A stretch of 64,000 nucleotides of DNA from Candidatus Pantoea deserta (GTDB lineage: Bacteria; Pseudomonadota; Gammaproteobacteria; Enterobacterales; Enterobacteriaceae), in assembly GCF_003813865.1 (NCBI RefSeq), contig NZ_RMVG01000016.1:60012-124011 (forward strand), written 5' to 3'. Positions 1 to 7,950 of the stretch are shown here, piece by piece (position 1 is the stretch's first letter; every line of letters begins with the position of its first letter). Made by a program: the position numbers and the translations under genes. Under the pieces are notes generated by a model. The model worked only from the letters and a program-made list of their open reading frames with translations. It ran no database searches and was not told the origin of the DNA.

Positions 1-24
1 GTTTTCACTCTCATTATCTGCCAT
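1..24 (-). CDS. Replication initiator, first 8 codons only (partial)
   Basis: An ATG at 22-24 on the minus strand opens a frame reading MADNESEN before the window ends. It faces away from an iteron array, a GATC-repeat segment and a DnaA box at 60-290. This is where the initiator gene of an iteron plasmid such as RepFIB normally starts. Only eight codons are visible and the ribosome site is weak, so the call rests on context. Confidence 0.35.
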
Positions 25-60
25 AGCTTGAGATCTTCATTCTGGGGATGAAAAGGATCG

Positions 61-170
61 TTTCCTGACTACAGTGAACACTATCACTGTTTACAGTGAA
101 CATTCTACTGTGTGTAGTGAATAAAGTGCTGATTACAGTGAACTCTTTGCTGATTATAGTGAACGGGATC
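61..170. repeat. Plasmid iteron array
   Basis: Five copies of a ten-base core, consensus TACAGTGAAC, start at about 70, 92, 113, 134 and 155. Successive starts are 22, 21, 21 and 21 bp apart, so all copies lie on one face of the helix. Copies 1, 2 and 4 match exactly; copy 3 (GTAGTGAAT) and copy 5 (TATAGTGAAC) vary. Inverted partial copies (CACTATCACTGT near 79-90, TTTTCACT at 2-9) lie toward the presumed rep gene and could serve autorepression. In-phase iterons are binding sites for Rep-family initiators and control copy number. Confidence 0.75.
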
Positions 171-200
171 ACCCTTTCAGCCCTTGCCCGGTGCGGCCTG

Positions 201-290
201 CGGCGATCGGGGATCTCTTTGGATCTCTTTATGATCTGTTTATGATCGTTTATTAGGATCTGCTTTCTGTATATGTGGATAACTTTAAAA
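201..290. other. Replication origin core: GATC repeats and DnaA box
   Basis: Six GATC sites fall within about 60 bp, including two tandem copies of GGATCTCTTT at 211-230 and related copies at about 232, 243 and 257. They sit in T-rich DNA like the 13-mer unwinding repeats of enterobacterial origins. A perfect DnaA box, TGTGGATAA, is at 274-282. Dense GATC suggests Dam/SeqA control. Together with the adjacent iterons this reads as the plasmid's vegetative origin. Confidence 0.7.
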
Positions 291-428
291 CATGGTCGCA
301 GTAATACTGCCAGCCAAAACGCAGTTATTCTCTCCAGAAAAGCAACTTAGTCATTATTATTCATTTTTCATAACGACTATCGAGGCGTAGGGTAGATCCC
401 ATCTTTCCTGACCCATTCAAGAGGCGCT

Positions 429-1799
429 ATGACCGATTACGCAGTGTCAAAAAATCCGGCTAATGGTGAAATCCTGGCCCGTTATCCCATGCAGTCCCGC
501 GATGAACTTGAAACCACACTTGCCGCCAGCGCATCGGCTTTCCAGCAGTGGCGTCAAACCGACATGACCACGCGCGTAAACGTCCTGCGCCAGCTGGCTG
601 AACAGCTTCGCCAGCGTGAGCCTGAACTGTCACGCATGATCACCCTTGAAATGGGTAAACCTGTTGCCCAGGCCCGAGCTGAGATCCTTAAATGCGCCAG
701 TCTTAGCGACTGGTATGCGGAACATGGCCCAGCCATGCTGGAAGATCAGCCGACGCAGGTAGCGGACGCCTGGCAACGCTTTAAACCGATCGGCACGATC
801 CTTGCCGTAATGCCCTGGAATTTCCCGTTCTGGCAGGTACTGCGCGGCGCTGTCGGCATGTTACTTGCCGGCAACACCTATGTGCTGAAGCATGCGCCTA
901 ACGTTATGGGCTGCGCAGGGCTGATGACTGAGCTGTTTAACGCCACAGATCTCCCCAAAGGCGCGTTCGCTTCTATCAACGTAGACAATGACGGCGTCTC
1001 CGTAGCCATTAACGATCCGCGGATTGCCGCCGTCGCCGTTACCGGCAGCGTGCGCGCAGGCGCGGCGATTGCTGCTCAGGCTGGCGCCGCCCTGAAAAAA
1101 ACCGTTCTTGAGCTGGGAGGATCGGATCCCTTTATCGTGCTTGCCGACGCCAGCCTTGATGACGCCGTGAAATCCGCAGTAACAGGCCGCTATCAAAATA
1201 CCGGACAGGTTTGTATGGCCGCCAAACGTTTTATTGTCGAGGCCGCCATCGCGGAAGAATTTGAAGCCCGCTTTAAAGCCGCCGTACAGGCGCTCACCAT
1301 GGGCGATCCGCTGGATGAAAATAACTATCTCGGTCCTATGGCGCGCTTTGATCTGCGCGATGAGCTTGATAATCAGGTTCAGCAGACGCTAAAAGAGGGC
1401 GCGCGTCTGGTTCTGGGTGGGGAGAAGATAGCAGGGGAGGGCAATTACTATGCGCCGACTATCCTGTCAGATGTCACGACTGAAATGACGGCCTTCCGTG
1501 AAGAATTGTTTGGGCCGGTCGCCGCCATCGCCGTTGCTCGCGATGCCGATCATGCGCTGGCTATCGCAAACGACAGCGAATTTGGCCTTAGCGCAACGAT
1601 CTGGACAGAAGACAGTGAGATCGCCGAACGTCTGGCGGATCAAATCGAGACCGGCGCGGTGTTTATCAATGGCAACGGCGCTTCCGATCCGCGCGTGACA
1701 ATTGGCGGCGTTAAAAAGAGCGGCTACGGTCGTGAACTGTCGCACTACGGCGTACACGAATTTTGTAATATTCAGACCGTCTGGAAAAACCGCCGCTAA
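429..1799 (+). CDS. sad: NAD(P)-dependent succinate-semialdehyde dehydrogenase, Sad/YneI type
   Basis: Cytoplasmic aldehyde dehydrogenase of 456 aa, close in length and wording to E. coli Sad (YneI), which oxidises succinate semialdehyde to succinate in GABA and putrescine breakdown. Visible landmarks are the cofactor-site MPWNFPFWQV, the TGS of the Rossmann region, the general base Glu228 in LELGGSDP and the nucleophile Cys262 in NTGQVCMAAK. A purine-rich ribosome site precedes the ATG. In E. coli sad is next to the glutaminase gene yneH; here a yneH-like gene lies 45 kb away at 46749. A terminator follows at 1824-1848. Confidence 0.9.
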   Translation: MTDYAVSKNPANGEILARYPMQSRDELETTLAASASAFQQWRQTDMTTRVNVLRQLAEQLRQREPELSRMITLEMGKPVAQARAEILKCASLSDWYAEHGPAMLEDQPTQVADAWQRFKPIGTILAVMPWNFPFWQVLRGAVGMLLAGNTYVLKHAPNVMGCAGLMTELFNATDLPKGAFASINVDNDGVSVAINDPRIAAVAVTGSVRAGAAIAAQAGAALKKTVLELGGSDPFIVLADASLDDAVKSAVTGRYQNTGQVCMAAKRFIVEAAIAEEFEARFKAAVQALTMGDPLDENNYLGPMARFDLRDELDNQVQQTLKEGARLVLGGEKIAGEGNYYAPTILSDVTTEMTAFREELFGPVAAIAVARDADHALAIANDSEFGLSATIWTEDSEIAERLADQIETGAVFINGNGASDPRVTIGGVKKSGYGRELSHYGVHEFCNIQTVWKNRR

Positions 1800-1803
1800 G
1801 GCA

Positions 1804-2985
1804 CTATTGCGCAGCCGGAAGATAAGCGGGGGTAAATCCCCCGCTTTTGCCTGTAAAGGGCGTCAGAAGCCGCTGAGGCGCGAAATCGGCCAGCATTGCA
1901 GATCGTTCACCCGTGATCACCTCTTCCGCCACCAGCTCGCCGAGCAAAGGGGCCAGCGTCATGCCGCTGTGAGACGCCATCAGATAAACACGCTGGCGCT
2001 CACTCACATAACCCAGCGCAGGTAAACCGTCCGACGGACGAGAGCGCTGCCCGACCTCGATTCTGGCTATACGCGCGCTTTCCGCATGGCTGAACAGGCG
2101 TCGTAAACGGCGCAAAAACGTCTGCCCGATAAAGCCCTCAGTGCTGACAGGCCGCGCTGGATCCGCATATTCATCCAGATCCAGCGCCTGCAACATTAAC
2201 CGACCGCCGCCCTCTGGCCTGACGTTAAGCTCAGGCGAAATGATATTGCTGTTAATCTGGATCGGCAGAGGATCGGTATAGGCCAGAAAGCTACAGGCAA
2301 CCTTGTTGGGTCGGTTCGCGTCCGTCATTGACAGCGTCAGTCCCAGCTGCGTCAGCAGCTCTGCTGACCAGCGACCCGTGGCTAAAATCACTTTATCGCC
2401 CTGCCAGCGCTCGCCGTTCGCCAGCTCCAGCTCGACGCCGTCGGGCCGTTCCGAAAGCGTGACGATCTCGGTTTGCGCGATGATCTTACCGCCGAACCGG
2501 CGTATCTGCGTCTGTAACCAGCCGATTAGCAGGCTGGGATAGAGCAGGCATTCCGAAGGAAAAAACCAGCCCTGCTGAATACGGGAGTCGAGCCGCAGCT
2601 CAGGGAAGTGTGTGAGCAGCGTCTCCCGCGTTACCGCCTGCCAGGGATAGCCAAGCGCAGTCAGCTTCGCGAGCCGGGCTTCCAGCTGCGTCCTGATCGC
2701 AGAGTCTGCCACCCATTCCCAGGTGCCCGTCTCCAGCAGCCAGGGCGCGGACGCGCCTGACTGCCGTTGCAGACGCTTATGGGCATCAATACCCGCAGCG
2801 TTAAGGTGATGGTAGCTGTCCGGGCTTTTGCCATTGGCATTGACCCACGCAAAACTAATCTGACTGGTGCCTGCGCCCGGCGCGCCTTTGTCAAACAGCG
2901 TAACCTCTTCGCCCCGCAGCGCCAGCATCCGCGCAACAGACAATCCCAGTACGCCTGCGCCAACGACGGCAATACGCTGTGTCAT
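1804..2985 (-). CDS. FAD-dependent amine/amino acid oxidoreductase (DAO family)
   Basis: Protein of 393 aa beginning MTQRIAVVGAGVLGLSVARM. The GxGxxG dinucleotide fold at the N-terminus is followed by an acidic end of strand 2 (EEVTLFDKG), as in D-amino acid oxidase (DAO) and glycine oxidase relatives. A C-terminal segment (RSRPSDGLPALGYV, SHSGMTLAPLLGELV) matches the FAD-closing region of this family. The frame stays open upstream to 3204, but that stretch is antisense to the next gene; the ATG at 2985 has a GGAG just upstream and is the better start. The substrate is not evident. Confidence 0.8.
   Translation of the reverse strand: MTQRIAVVGAGVLGLSVARMLALRGEEVTLFDKGAPGAGTSQISFAWVNANGKSPDSYHHLNAAGIDAHKRLQRQSGASAPWLLETGTWEWVADSAIRTQLEARLAKLTALGYPWQAVTRETLLTHFPELRLDSRIQQGWFFPSECLLYPSLLIGWLQTQIRRFGGKIIAQTEIVTLSERPDGVELELANGERWQGDKVILATGRWSAELLTQLGLTLSMTDANRPNKVACSFLAYTDPLPIQINSNIISPELNVRPEGGGRLMLQALDLDEYADPARPVSTEGFIGQTFLRRLRRLFSHAESARIARIEVGQRSRPSDGLPALGYVSERQRVYLMASHSGMTLAPLLGELVAEEVITGERSAMLADFAPQRLLTPFTGKSGGFTPAYLPAAQ
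1824..1848 (+). terminator. Rho-independent terminator of sad, inside the opposing gene
   Basis: The stem AAGCGGGGG / CCCCCGCTT has nine pairs and a five-base loop and is followed by TTTT. It lies within the last codons of the convergent oxidoreductase gene, so the bases serve both a terminator and protein coding. Confidence 0.75.
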
Positions 2986-3034
2986 AGCAGTTAACTCCCG
3001 TTTAATGAACCGATCATCCGGCAATGTTGAAACA

Positions 3035-3562
3035 TCAGGCCAGATCAGCAGGCGGAGCCTTATCGCCTGCGCCCAGCGCCAGCTGCATAAAATGCGTATC
3101 AAGCCAGCGGCCATGCTTAAATCCGACGGCCTGTAACCGTCCCGCCTCGCGGAATTCCAGGGCGCGATGCAAGCCCATTGACGCCAGATTATCATTGCCG
3201 GCAATCACCGCGACAATCTGACGAAAACCGCGCGCTTCGGCGAGACGAATGGCTTCCGTCAGCAGCGCGCGGCCAGCGCCGCGGCCGGTGCGTTCAGGAT
3301 GAAGATAGATCGAATCTTCCAGCGTAAAGCGATAGGCGTAACGCGGGCGATAGGGCGCAAGATAGCAATAACCTATGACGGCATTTTCCTCCAGCGCCAC
3401 CAGCCAGATGCCTCCTTTATCCAGCAGCGCGTTCAAACGTTGCTGCATCTCCTCGGCATCGGGCGGTTCGGTTTCAAAGGTGGCGCTGCCGTAGAGCACG
3501 TGCCAGGCGTAGATTTGCTGTATGGCGGGAATGTGATGCGCTGTAGCGGGGATGATCTGCAT
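3035..3562 (-). CDS. GNAT N-acetyltransferase, phosphinothricin acetyltransferase-like
   Basis: Protein of 175 aa with the GNAT acetyl-CoA fold. It includes the ETEPPDAEEM segment typical of the Pat/Bar group, a YCYLAPYRPRYAYR strand and the acetyl-CoA loop GRGAGRALL. Relatives acetylate the free amino group of phosphinothricin, methionine sulfoximine or other small amino compounds. The ATG at 3562 has GAGGA seven bases upstream and is preferred over an upstream in-frame ATG. It lies 49 bp upstream of the oxidoreductase gene on the same strand, so the two may be co-transcribed. Confidence 0.8.
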   Translation of the reverse strand: MQIIPATAHHIPAIQQIYAWHVLYGSATFETEPPDAEEMQQRLNALLDKGGIWLVALEENAVIGYCYLAPYRPRYAYRFTLEDSIYLHPERTGRGAGRALLTEAIRLAEARGFRQIVAVIAGNDNLASMGLHRALEFREAGRLQAVGFKHGRWLDTHFMQLALGAGDKAPPADLA

Positions 3563-3650
3563 GGCGTCCTCTGACTTGTCCTTTATCACACCATGCTACA
3601 CCTGTCCCGACGCAGCGGCAGCAGGATGTGTCAGAGGAAAAAATGATACT

Positions 3651-4196
3651 TCAGCTGTGCTCTATGACCATCACGGCCAGCGTATCGGGTTCCAGCGCGC
3701 GGAAAATATGCGGCTCATCTCCGGCGTAACAGATGTAATCGCCGGGATGAAGTTCAACCGGAGACACTTCCGGACCCACCAGCGCGCGTCCTTGCGTAAT
3801 GATGATGTGTTCAATGGTGCCAGGCGGATGCGGCTGCGAGCAGCGTTCGCTGCCGGGCTGCGTGTTAAGCAGGTAAATATCGCGTCGCGCGCCGGGCGGA
3901 CAGGTGGCCAGCAATACGGCCTGGTAATCCGCCAGCTCCGCCGTTACTGTTGGACCTTCGCCGCGGCGAATGACCTGTAAGCGCTTCTCTTCCGGCTCCA
4001 TTAAGCGTGCAAAGGGAATATTGAGCGCAACGCACAGCGCCCAGAGCGTTTCAATACTGGGGTTTCCGTTACCCGCCTCCAGCTGTGACAGCGTCGATTT
4101 TGCAATACCCGCGCGGCGGGCGACCTCAGCCAGCGACAACCCGGCGCGCTGGCGTTCGCGCACCAGGCCATTAGCAATAATTGTGATCGGTGTCAC
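3651..4196 (-). CDS. XRE-family regulator with C-terminal cupin domain
   Basis: Protein of 181 aa. Residues about 8-65 form an XRE helix-turn-helix (LAEVARRAGIAKSTLSQLEA) and residues about 105-175 a small cupin (HPPGTIEHIIITQGRALV, LHPGDYICYAGDEPH), a common one-component sensor layout. It is divergent from azlCD, and the shared 102-bp gap holds two palindromes (4218-4232 and 4260-4286), so it very likely controls those transport genes and itself. The cupin ligand is unknown. Confidence 0.82.
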   Translation of the reverse strand: MTPITIIANGLVRERQRAGLSLAEVARRAGIAKSTLSQLEAGNGNPSIETLWALCVALNIPFARLMEPEEKRLQVIRRGEGPTVTAELADYQAVLLATCPPGARRDIYLLNTQPGSERCSQPHPPGTIEHIIITQGRALVGPEVSPVELHPGDYICYAGDEPHIFRALEPDTLAVMVIEHS

Positions 4197-4217
4197 GTTA
4201 ACTCCTGTTTCTTAAAT

Positions 4218-4286
4218 CGAACGAATCGTTCGTATTGTAAAACGATTCTGCTGCGTTCATTATAACGGAAATTTCGTTCGTTATAA
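4218..4286. promoter_or_regulatory. Two palindromes in the regulator/azlCD divergent promoter
   Basis: CGAACGAATCGTTCG (4218-4232) is a near-perfect palindrome. A second dyad runs 4260-4286 with arms TTATAACG and CGTTATAA and an internal TTTCGTTCG that repeats the first site's half (CGTTCG). They lie between two divergent starts and are candidate operators of the XRE-cupin protein. Confidence 0.5.
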
Positions 4287-4298
4287 GAAGAGATTGTT

Positions 4299-4964
4299 AT
4301 GCGGAAGCGTTATGTCCCGCTCAGCCGGGAAGTGATTAAAGCCATCATTCTGGTCTGTCTGGCTGATGGTATTGTCGGTTTATCCTATGGTTCGCTGGCC
4401 AGCGCCGACGGTTTCCCGCTCTGGGTGCCTTTGGCGTTATCGACGCTAGTGCTGGCGGGGGCTTCTGAGTTTCTTTTTATCGGCATTGTCGCGGGGGGCG
4501 GCAGCCCATTAACCGCCGCGCTGGCGGGATTACTGGTTAATGCGCGCCATTTGCCGTTTGGTATCGCCGTTAAGGATCTGGTCGGCACCGGAGCGCGGGG
4601 CCTGTTTGGCTGCCATATTATGAACGACGAAAGCGTGGTCTTCGGTATTTCTCAGACGACGCTGAGGCAGCGTCGCGCGGCGTTCTGGCTGTGCGGCATC
4701 GGCATTGCGCTGATCTGGCCGCTGACGGTCATTACCGGCGCGGCCGTGGGGCAGTTTATTCCTGACGTTGCCGCTATCGGTCTCGACGCCGTTTTCCCGG
4801 CGATTTTAATCGCGCTGATTTTTCCGGCGCTGCGCAAGCGTCGCACGTTAATCCCGGCCTCTGGCGGGGCGCTGCTGTCGGTTCTGGCGACCCCTTTTGT
4901 GCCGGCAGGCATGCCGGTCCTCTTTTCGCTGCTGGGATTACTGACGTGGAGAATGCGTAAATGA
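4299..4964 (+). CDS. azlC: AzlC-family branched-chain amino acid exporter, large subunit
   Basis: Inner-membrane protein of 221 aa with about five hydrophobic segments, opening with the AzlC signature region DGIVGLSYGSLA and LVNARHLPFGIAVKDLV. AzlC/YgaZ proteins pair with a small AzlD/YgaH partner to export branched-chain amino acids or analogues. The downstream azlD start overlaps this stop by four bases, which supports a two-subunit operon under the divergent XRE-cupin gene. Confidence 0.85.
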   Translation: MRKRYVPLSREVIKAIILVCLADGIVGLSYGSLASADGFPLWVPLALSTLVLAGASEFLFIGIVAGGGSPLTAALAGLLVNARHLPFGIAVKDLVGTGARGLFGCHIMNDESVVFGISQTTLRQRRAAFWLCGIGIALIWPLTVITGAAVGQFIPDVAAIGLDAVFPAILIALIFPALRKRRTLIPASGGALLSVLATPFVPAGMPVLFSLLGLLTWRMRK

Positions 4965-5284
4965 GTCATCAGGCACTGGTTATCGCTGGTATCGCGCTGC
5001 TGGCGTCAGGGACGTACTTCATCCGTTTCGCCGGGGTAAAACTGGGCAACCGACTTCCCATCACCGAACGAACACAGACGTTGCTGTCGGATGCCGCGAC
5101 GGTACTGCTGCTGGCGGTCGCGCTGACCAGCACGCTGTTTGAGGGTGAACATTTTGCAGGTATGGCGCGCGTGCTGGGCGTGGCTTTTGCCGTCTTCCTC
5201 GCCTGGCGCAGGGCGCCGCTGATCGCCGTTATCATCGGCGCCGCTGTTATGACGGCAGCGCTGCGCTACTGTGGCGTGTCCTGA
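4961..5284 (+). CDS. azlD: AzlD-family branched-chain amino acid exporter, small subunit
   Basis: Hydrophobic protein of 107 aa with three to four membrane segments and the AzlD-like motif GTYFIRFAGVKLGNRLP near the N-terminus. The ATGA overlap with azlC indicates translational coupling. The 217 bp after it carry GC-rich hairpin material and an AT-rich inverted repeat, but no further gene was found before the LacI-type regulator. Confidence 0.83.
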   Translation: MSHQALVIAGIALLASGTYFIRFAGVKLGNRLPITERTQTLLSDAATVLLLAVALTSTLFEGEHFAGMARVLGVAFAVFLAWRRAPLIAVIIGAAVMTAALRYCGVS

Positions 5285-5426
5285 GCGGAGCGCGGCTGCG
5301 CAGAGACATCTTTCCGACCGGCGGGCGTCCCGGCCACAGCCTGAACCAGCGGCTGCGCCGACTACATGAGCGCAAACGCACAGGCTGGCGACCTGAATTG
5401 CCTGATATGCAGTGTTACTCACAGCA

Positions 5427-5454
5427 ACCTTTTTATCACGCTGTATAAAAAGGT
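5427..5454. repeat. Inverted repeat upstream of the lacI-type gene
   Basis: Perfect ten-base arms ACCTTTTTAT and ATAAAAAGGT flank an eight-base spacer, 47 bp before the regulator start. It could be an operator for autoregulation or a weak bidirectional terminator for azlCD. Confidence 0.45.
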
Positions 5455-5501
5455 CTTTTGGAATGACGCCGAGTGAAGAGCGTCGGCAGAAAGGATGAGA
5501 G

Positions 5502-6542
5502 ATGCGTAAACCAGATAATCAGGCAGAGCGTGATACGGGCTATCGCCGCGTACGGCTGGAGGATATCGCCACCCGTTGTCGCACTTCGCTGAGCACGGTG
5601 TCGCGGGCGCTGTCAGGTGAAAAAGGGGTCAGTAGCGAACTGCGCGCGCGTATTCAGGAGGTAGCGCGGGCAATGCGTTACACGCCGGCTCAGGAGCTTG
5701 GCGGCGCGCGCATCGTGCTGGTCATTTCGCAAGTGGCGATGCTGGATTATAACCGTTATCAGTTTAGCTGGTACGTCCTGCAAGGACTCAAGGAGCGGGC
5801 AAAGGTGCTGGGTATTGATCTCACGATCCATCCCCTTAACGACAGCGACAACGGCGCGCTTCAGGCGTTGCTGGAAGAGGCGGATGTAGGAGGCGTGCTG
5901 GCGCTGACGGTAGATGACAGCGGTACTCTCAATACGGTGGTGAACCTGAAAAAACCGGCGGTGTTAGTCAACACCGAGGATCCGCTGATGCGATTGTCGA
6001 GCGTACTGCCCTGCAACCGTTCGGCCACGCGCATGGCCTGTGAATATTTACTGGATCGCGGGCATCGCGACATTCTTTTTTTAATCCACCCAGGCAGGCG
6101 AACGATTGAACAGCGAGAGGACGGCTGGCGTGAAGCGATGCGCTGTCGCCAGCTGGCGTGCGACGATTCACGGATCCTGACGGTAACAGACTGGCTGCCG
6201 GAGCTGGCGGAGCAGGCGGTAATCGCGCGTTTACGCGACAACCCTCACGAATGCACGGCGATACTCTGCGCCAATGATTCGCTGGCGCTCGGAGCAATTA
6301 ATGGCGTGCGCGCTTCAGGACTGCGCGTGCCGGAAGATATTTCGGTGATCGGTATGAATAACCTGCCGCAGGCGGAGTTTTCCACACCGCCACTGACCAC
6401 CGTTCACCTTCCTGTGCAGGAAATTGGCACGCTGGCACTGGAGCTGTTGCAGGATATGATAGCGGGAAGTGTGAATATCCCAAGGCGAGTTGAGCTGGCG
6501 TGCGCCATCGTTGAGCGTCAATCGGTGGCCCGTATCGCGTGA
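5502..6542 (+). CDS. LacI-family transcriptional regulator of the uronate locus
   Basis: Protein of 346 aa. The LacI helix-turn-helix and hinge are at residues about 15-70 (VRLEDIATRCRTSLSTVSRA, MRYTPAQELGG), followed by a periplasmic-binding-like effector domain. It is convergent with the MFS/827-aa/GH105 genes, whose stop lies 26 bp away. It is the only regulator in this stretch, so it probably represses that sugar locus and responds to a breakdown product. The inducer is not visible. Confidence 0.85.
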   Translation: MRKPDNQAERDTGYRRVRLEDIATRCRTSLSTVSRALSGEKGVSSELRARIQEVARAMRYTPAQELGGARIVLVISQVAMLDYNRYQFSWYVLQGLKERAKVLGIDLTIHPLNDSDNGALQALLEEADVGGVLALTVDDSGTLNTVVNLKKPAVLVNTEDPLMRLSSVLPCNRSATRMACEYLLDRGHRDILFLIHPGRRTIEQREDGWREAMRCRQLACDDSRILTVTDWLPELAEQAVIARLRDNPHECTAILCANDSLALGAINGVRASGLRVPEDISVIGMNNLPQAEFSTPPLTTVHLPVQEIGTLALELLQDMIAGSVNIPRRVELACAIVERQSVARIA

Positions 6543-6568
6543 TACGCGCCACCGGGCGAGTGAACGGG

Positions 6569-7915
6569 TTACTCAAACTTTGCCCGTTCCATTTTCGGCA
6601 CTAACAGAAGATAGATCACCGCCCACGCCAGCAGGTAAGCAACAGAGCTGATGGCGAACAGCGCCCAATAGTTACCGGAAGCATCCAGCACGGCGCCAAT
6701 GACCGTTGAGAAGATCACGCTGCCGATCATCCCGAAGGTGCTGCCGATCCCTACGACCGAACCGACCGCCGCGCTCGGGAACAGGTCGGATACCGAGGTC
6801 AAAATGTTGGCGGACCAGCCCTGATGCGCCGCCGCAGCCAGACCCACCAGCGCGACGGCCGCCCACAGATTTTCGACCTGTGTGGCGGCGAAAATCGGCA
6901 GCACCAGGCAGGCGCAGATCAGCATCGTCAGTTTACGCGCGCTGGCGGTGCTGAAGCCTTTGCTCATCAGCTTGCCGGGCAGCCAGCCTGCGCCCAGGCT
7001 GCCGACGATAGCGAAAAGATAGATGACGATCAGCGGCAGACCCAGGCCTTCCATGTTGATACCACGTGACTCGTTGAGCCATTTCGGCAGCCAGAAAAGA
7101 AAGAACCACCAGATCGGGTCAGTCAACATTTTGCCTAACGCCACCGCCCACAGCTGGCGATAGCCCAGCAGACGGGTCCATTTAATGGCAGACACACTGA
7201 CGGTTTCCTCTCTGTCCTGAGCAATCCAGGCCTGCTCTTCCGCGCTGGCCTTCGCTCTCATCGGGCCAAAGGCGATGAACCAGGGGATCAGCCAGAGGAA
7301 ACCGACGGCGCCGAGAATTAAGAATGCGCCGTGCCAGCCGTAATGTACCGCAATAAGGGGGATCAGCGCGGGCGAGATAACCACGCCGATATTGACCGCG
7401 ACCCCAAGAATGCCGGTTGCCAGCGTGCGTTCCTTTTTGGGATGCCACTCGGCAATCACCTTCATCGCAGCCGGAAAGTTCGCGGATTCACCCAGCCCAA
7501 GCAGGACGCGCACCAGCGCAAAACCTGCCACCGAACCTACTACCGCATGCGCCATCGCCGCGGCGCTCCAGACCACCATCGCCACTGCATAGCTAATTTT
7601 GGTTCCCAGCTTGTCAATAATACGCCCGCATACCAGCGTGCCGACACCGTAGGCAACGGTAAACGCATTCACCAGCCAGCTGTACTCCATCTGCGTCCAG
7701 CCGATATCTTTTTGCAGCATCGGCGCCAGCAGGCCAAGAATCTGGCGATCCATGTAGTTAACCGTTGTCGCAAACACCAGCATGGAACAGACGATCCAGC
7801 GATAGTTGCTTTTCGGCTTAGCCACTTCGCGCGCGGGGTTGTGCAGAGCATTCGGATTAACATCACCAGAGGTCTGCCCGGAGGGCAGAGACTGTTTGTC
7901 GATTTGCGTATCCAT
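6569..7915 (-). CDS. MFS anion/sugar-acid transporter (ACS family, ExuT-like)
   Basis: Inner-membrane carrier of 448 aa with a 36-residue cytoplasmic tail and twelve predicted membrane segments. The first membrane region NYMDRQILGLLAPMLQKDIG and the loop GRIIDKLGTK are typical of the anion:cation symporter family that includes hexuronate transporters. It is last of three same-strand genes, following the 827-aa protein and the GH105 hydrolase, and so probably imports their uronate-containing oligosaccharide. An SD-like GGATAAGAAT precedes the ATG. Confidence 0.85.
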   Translation of the reverse strand: MDTQIDKQSLPSGQTSGDVNPNALHNPAREVAKPKSNYRWIVCSMLVFATTVNYMDRQILGLLAPMLQKDIGWTQMEYSWLVNAFTVAYGVGTLVCGRIIDKLGTKISYAVAMVVWSAAAMAHAVVGSVAGFALVRVLLGLGESANFPAAMKVIAEWHPKKERTLATGILGVAVNIGVVISPALIPLIAVHYGWHGAFLILGAVGFLWLIPWFIAFGPMRAKASAEEQAWIAQDREETVSVSAIKWTRLLGYRQLWAVALGKMLTDPIWWFFLFWLPKWLNESRGINMEGLGLPLIVIYLFAIVGSLGAGWLPGKLMSKGFSTASARKLTMLICACLVLPIFAATQVENLWAAVALVGLAAAAHQGWSANILTSVSDLFPSAAVGSVVGIGSTFGMIGSVIFSTVIGAVLDASGNYWALFAISSVAYLLAWAVIYLLLVPKMERAKFE

Positions 7916-7950
7916 ATTCTTATCCTTGCCCGGTCTCTGCCGGTCGGTGA

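Noticed and set aside
2986..3204. N-terminal extension of the FAD oxidoreductase
   Set aside because: The extra residues are antisense-frame reading through the neighbouring acetyltransferase; the ATG at 2985 starts directly at the FAD-binding motif and has a ribosome site.
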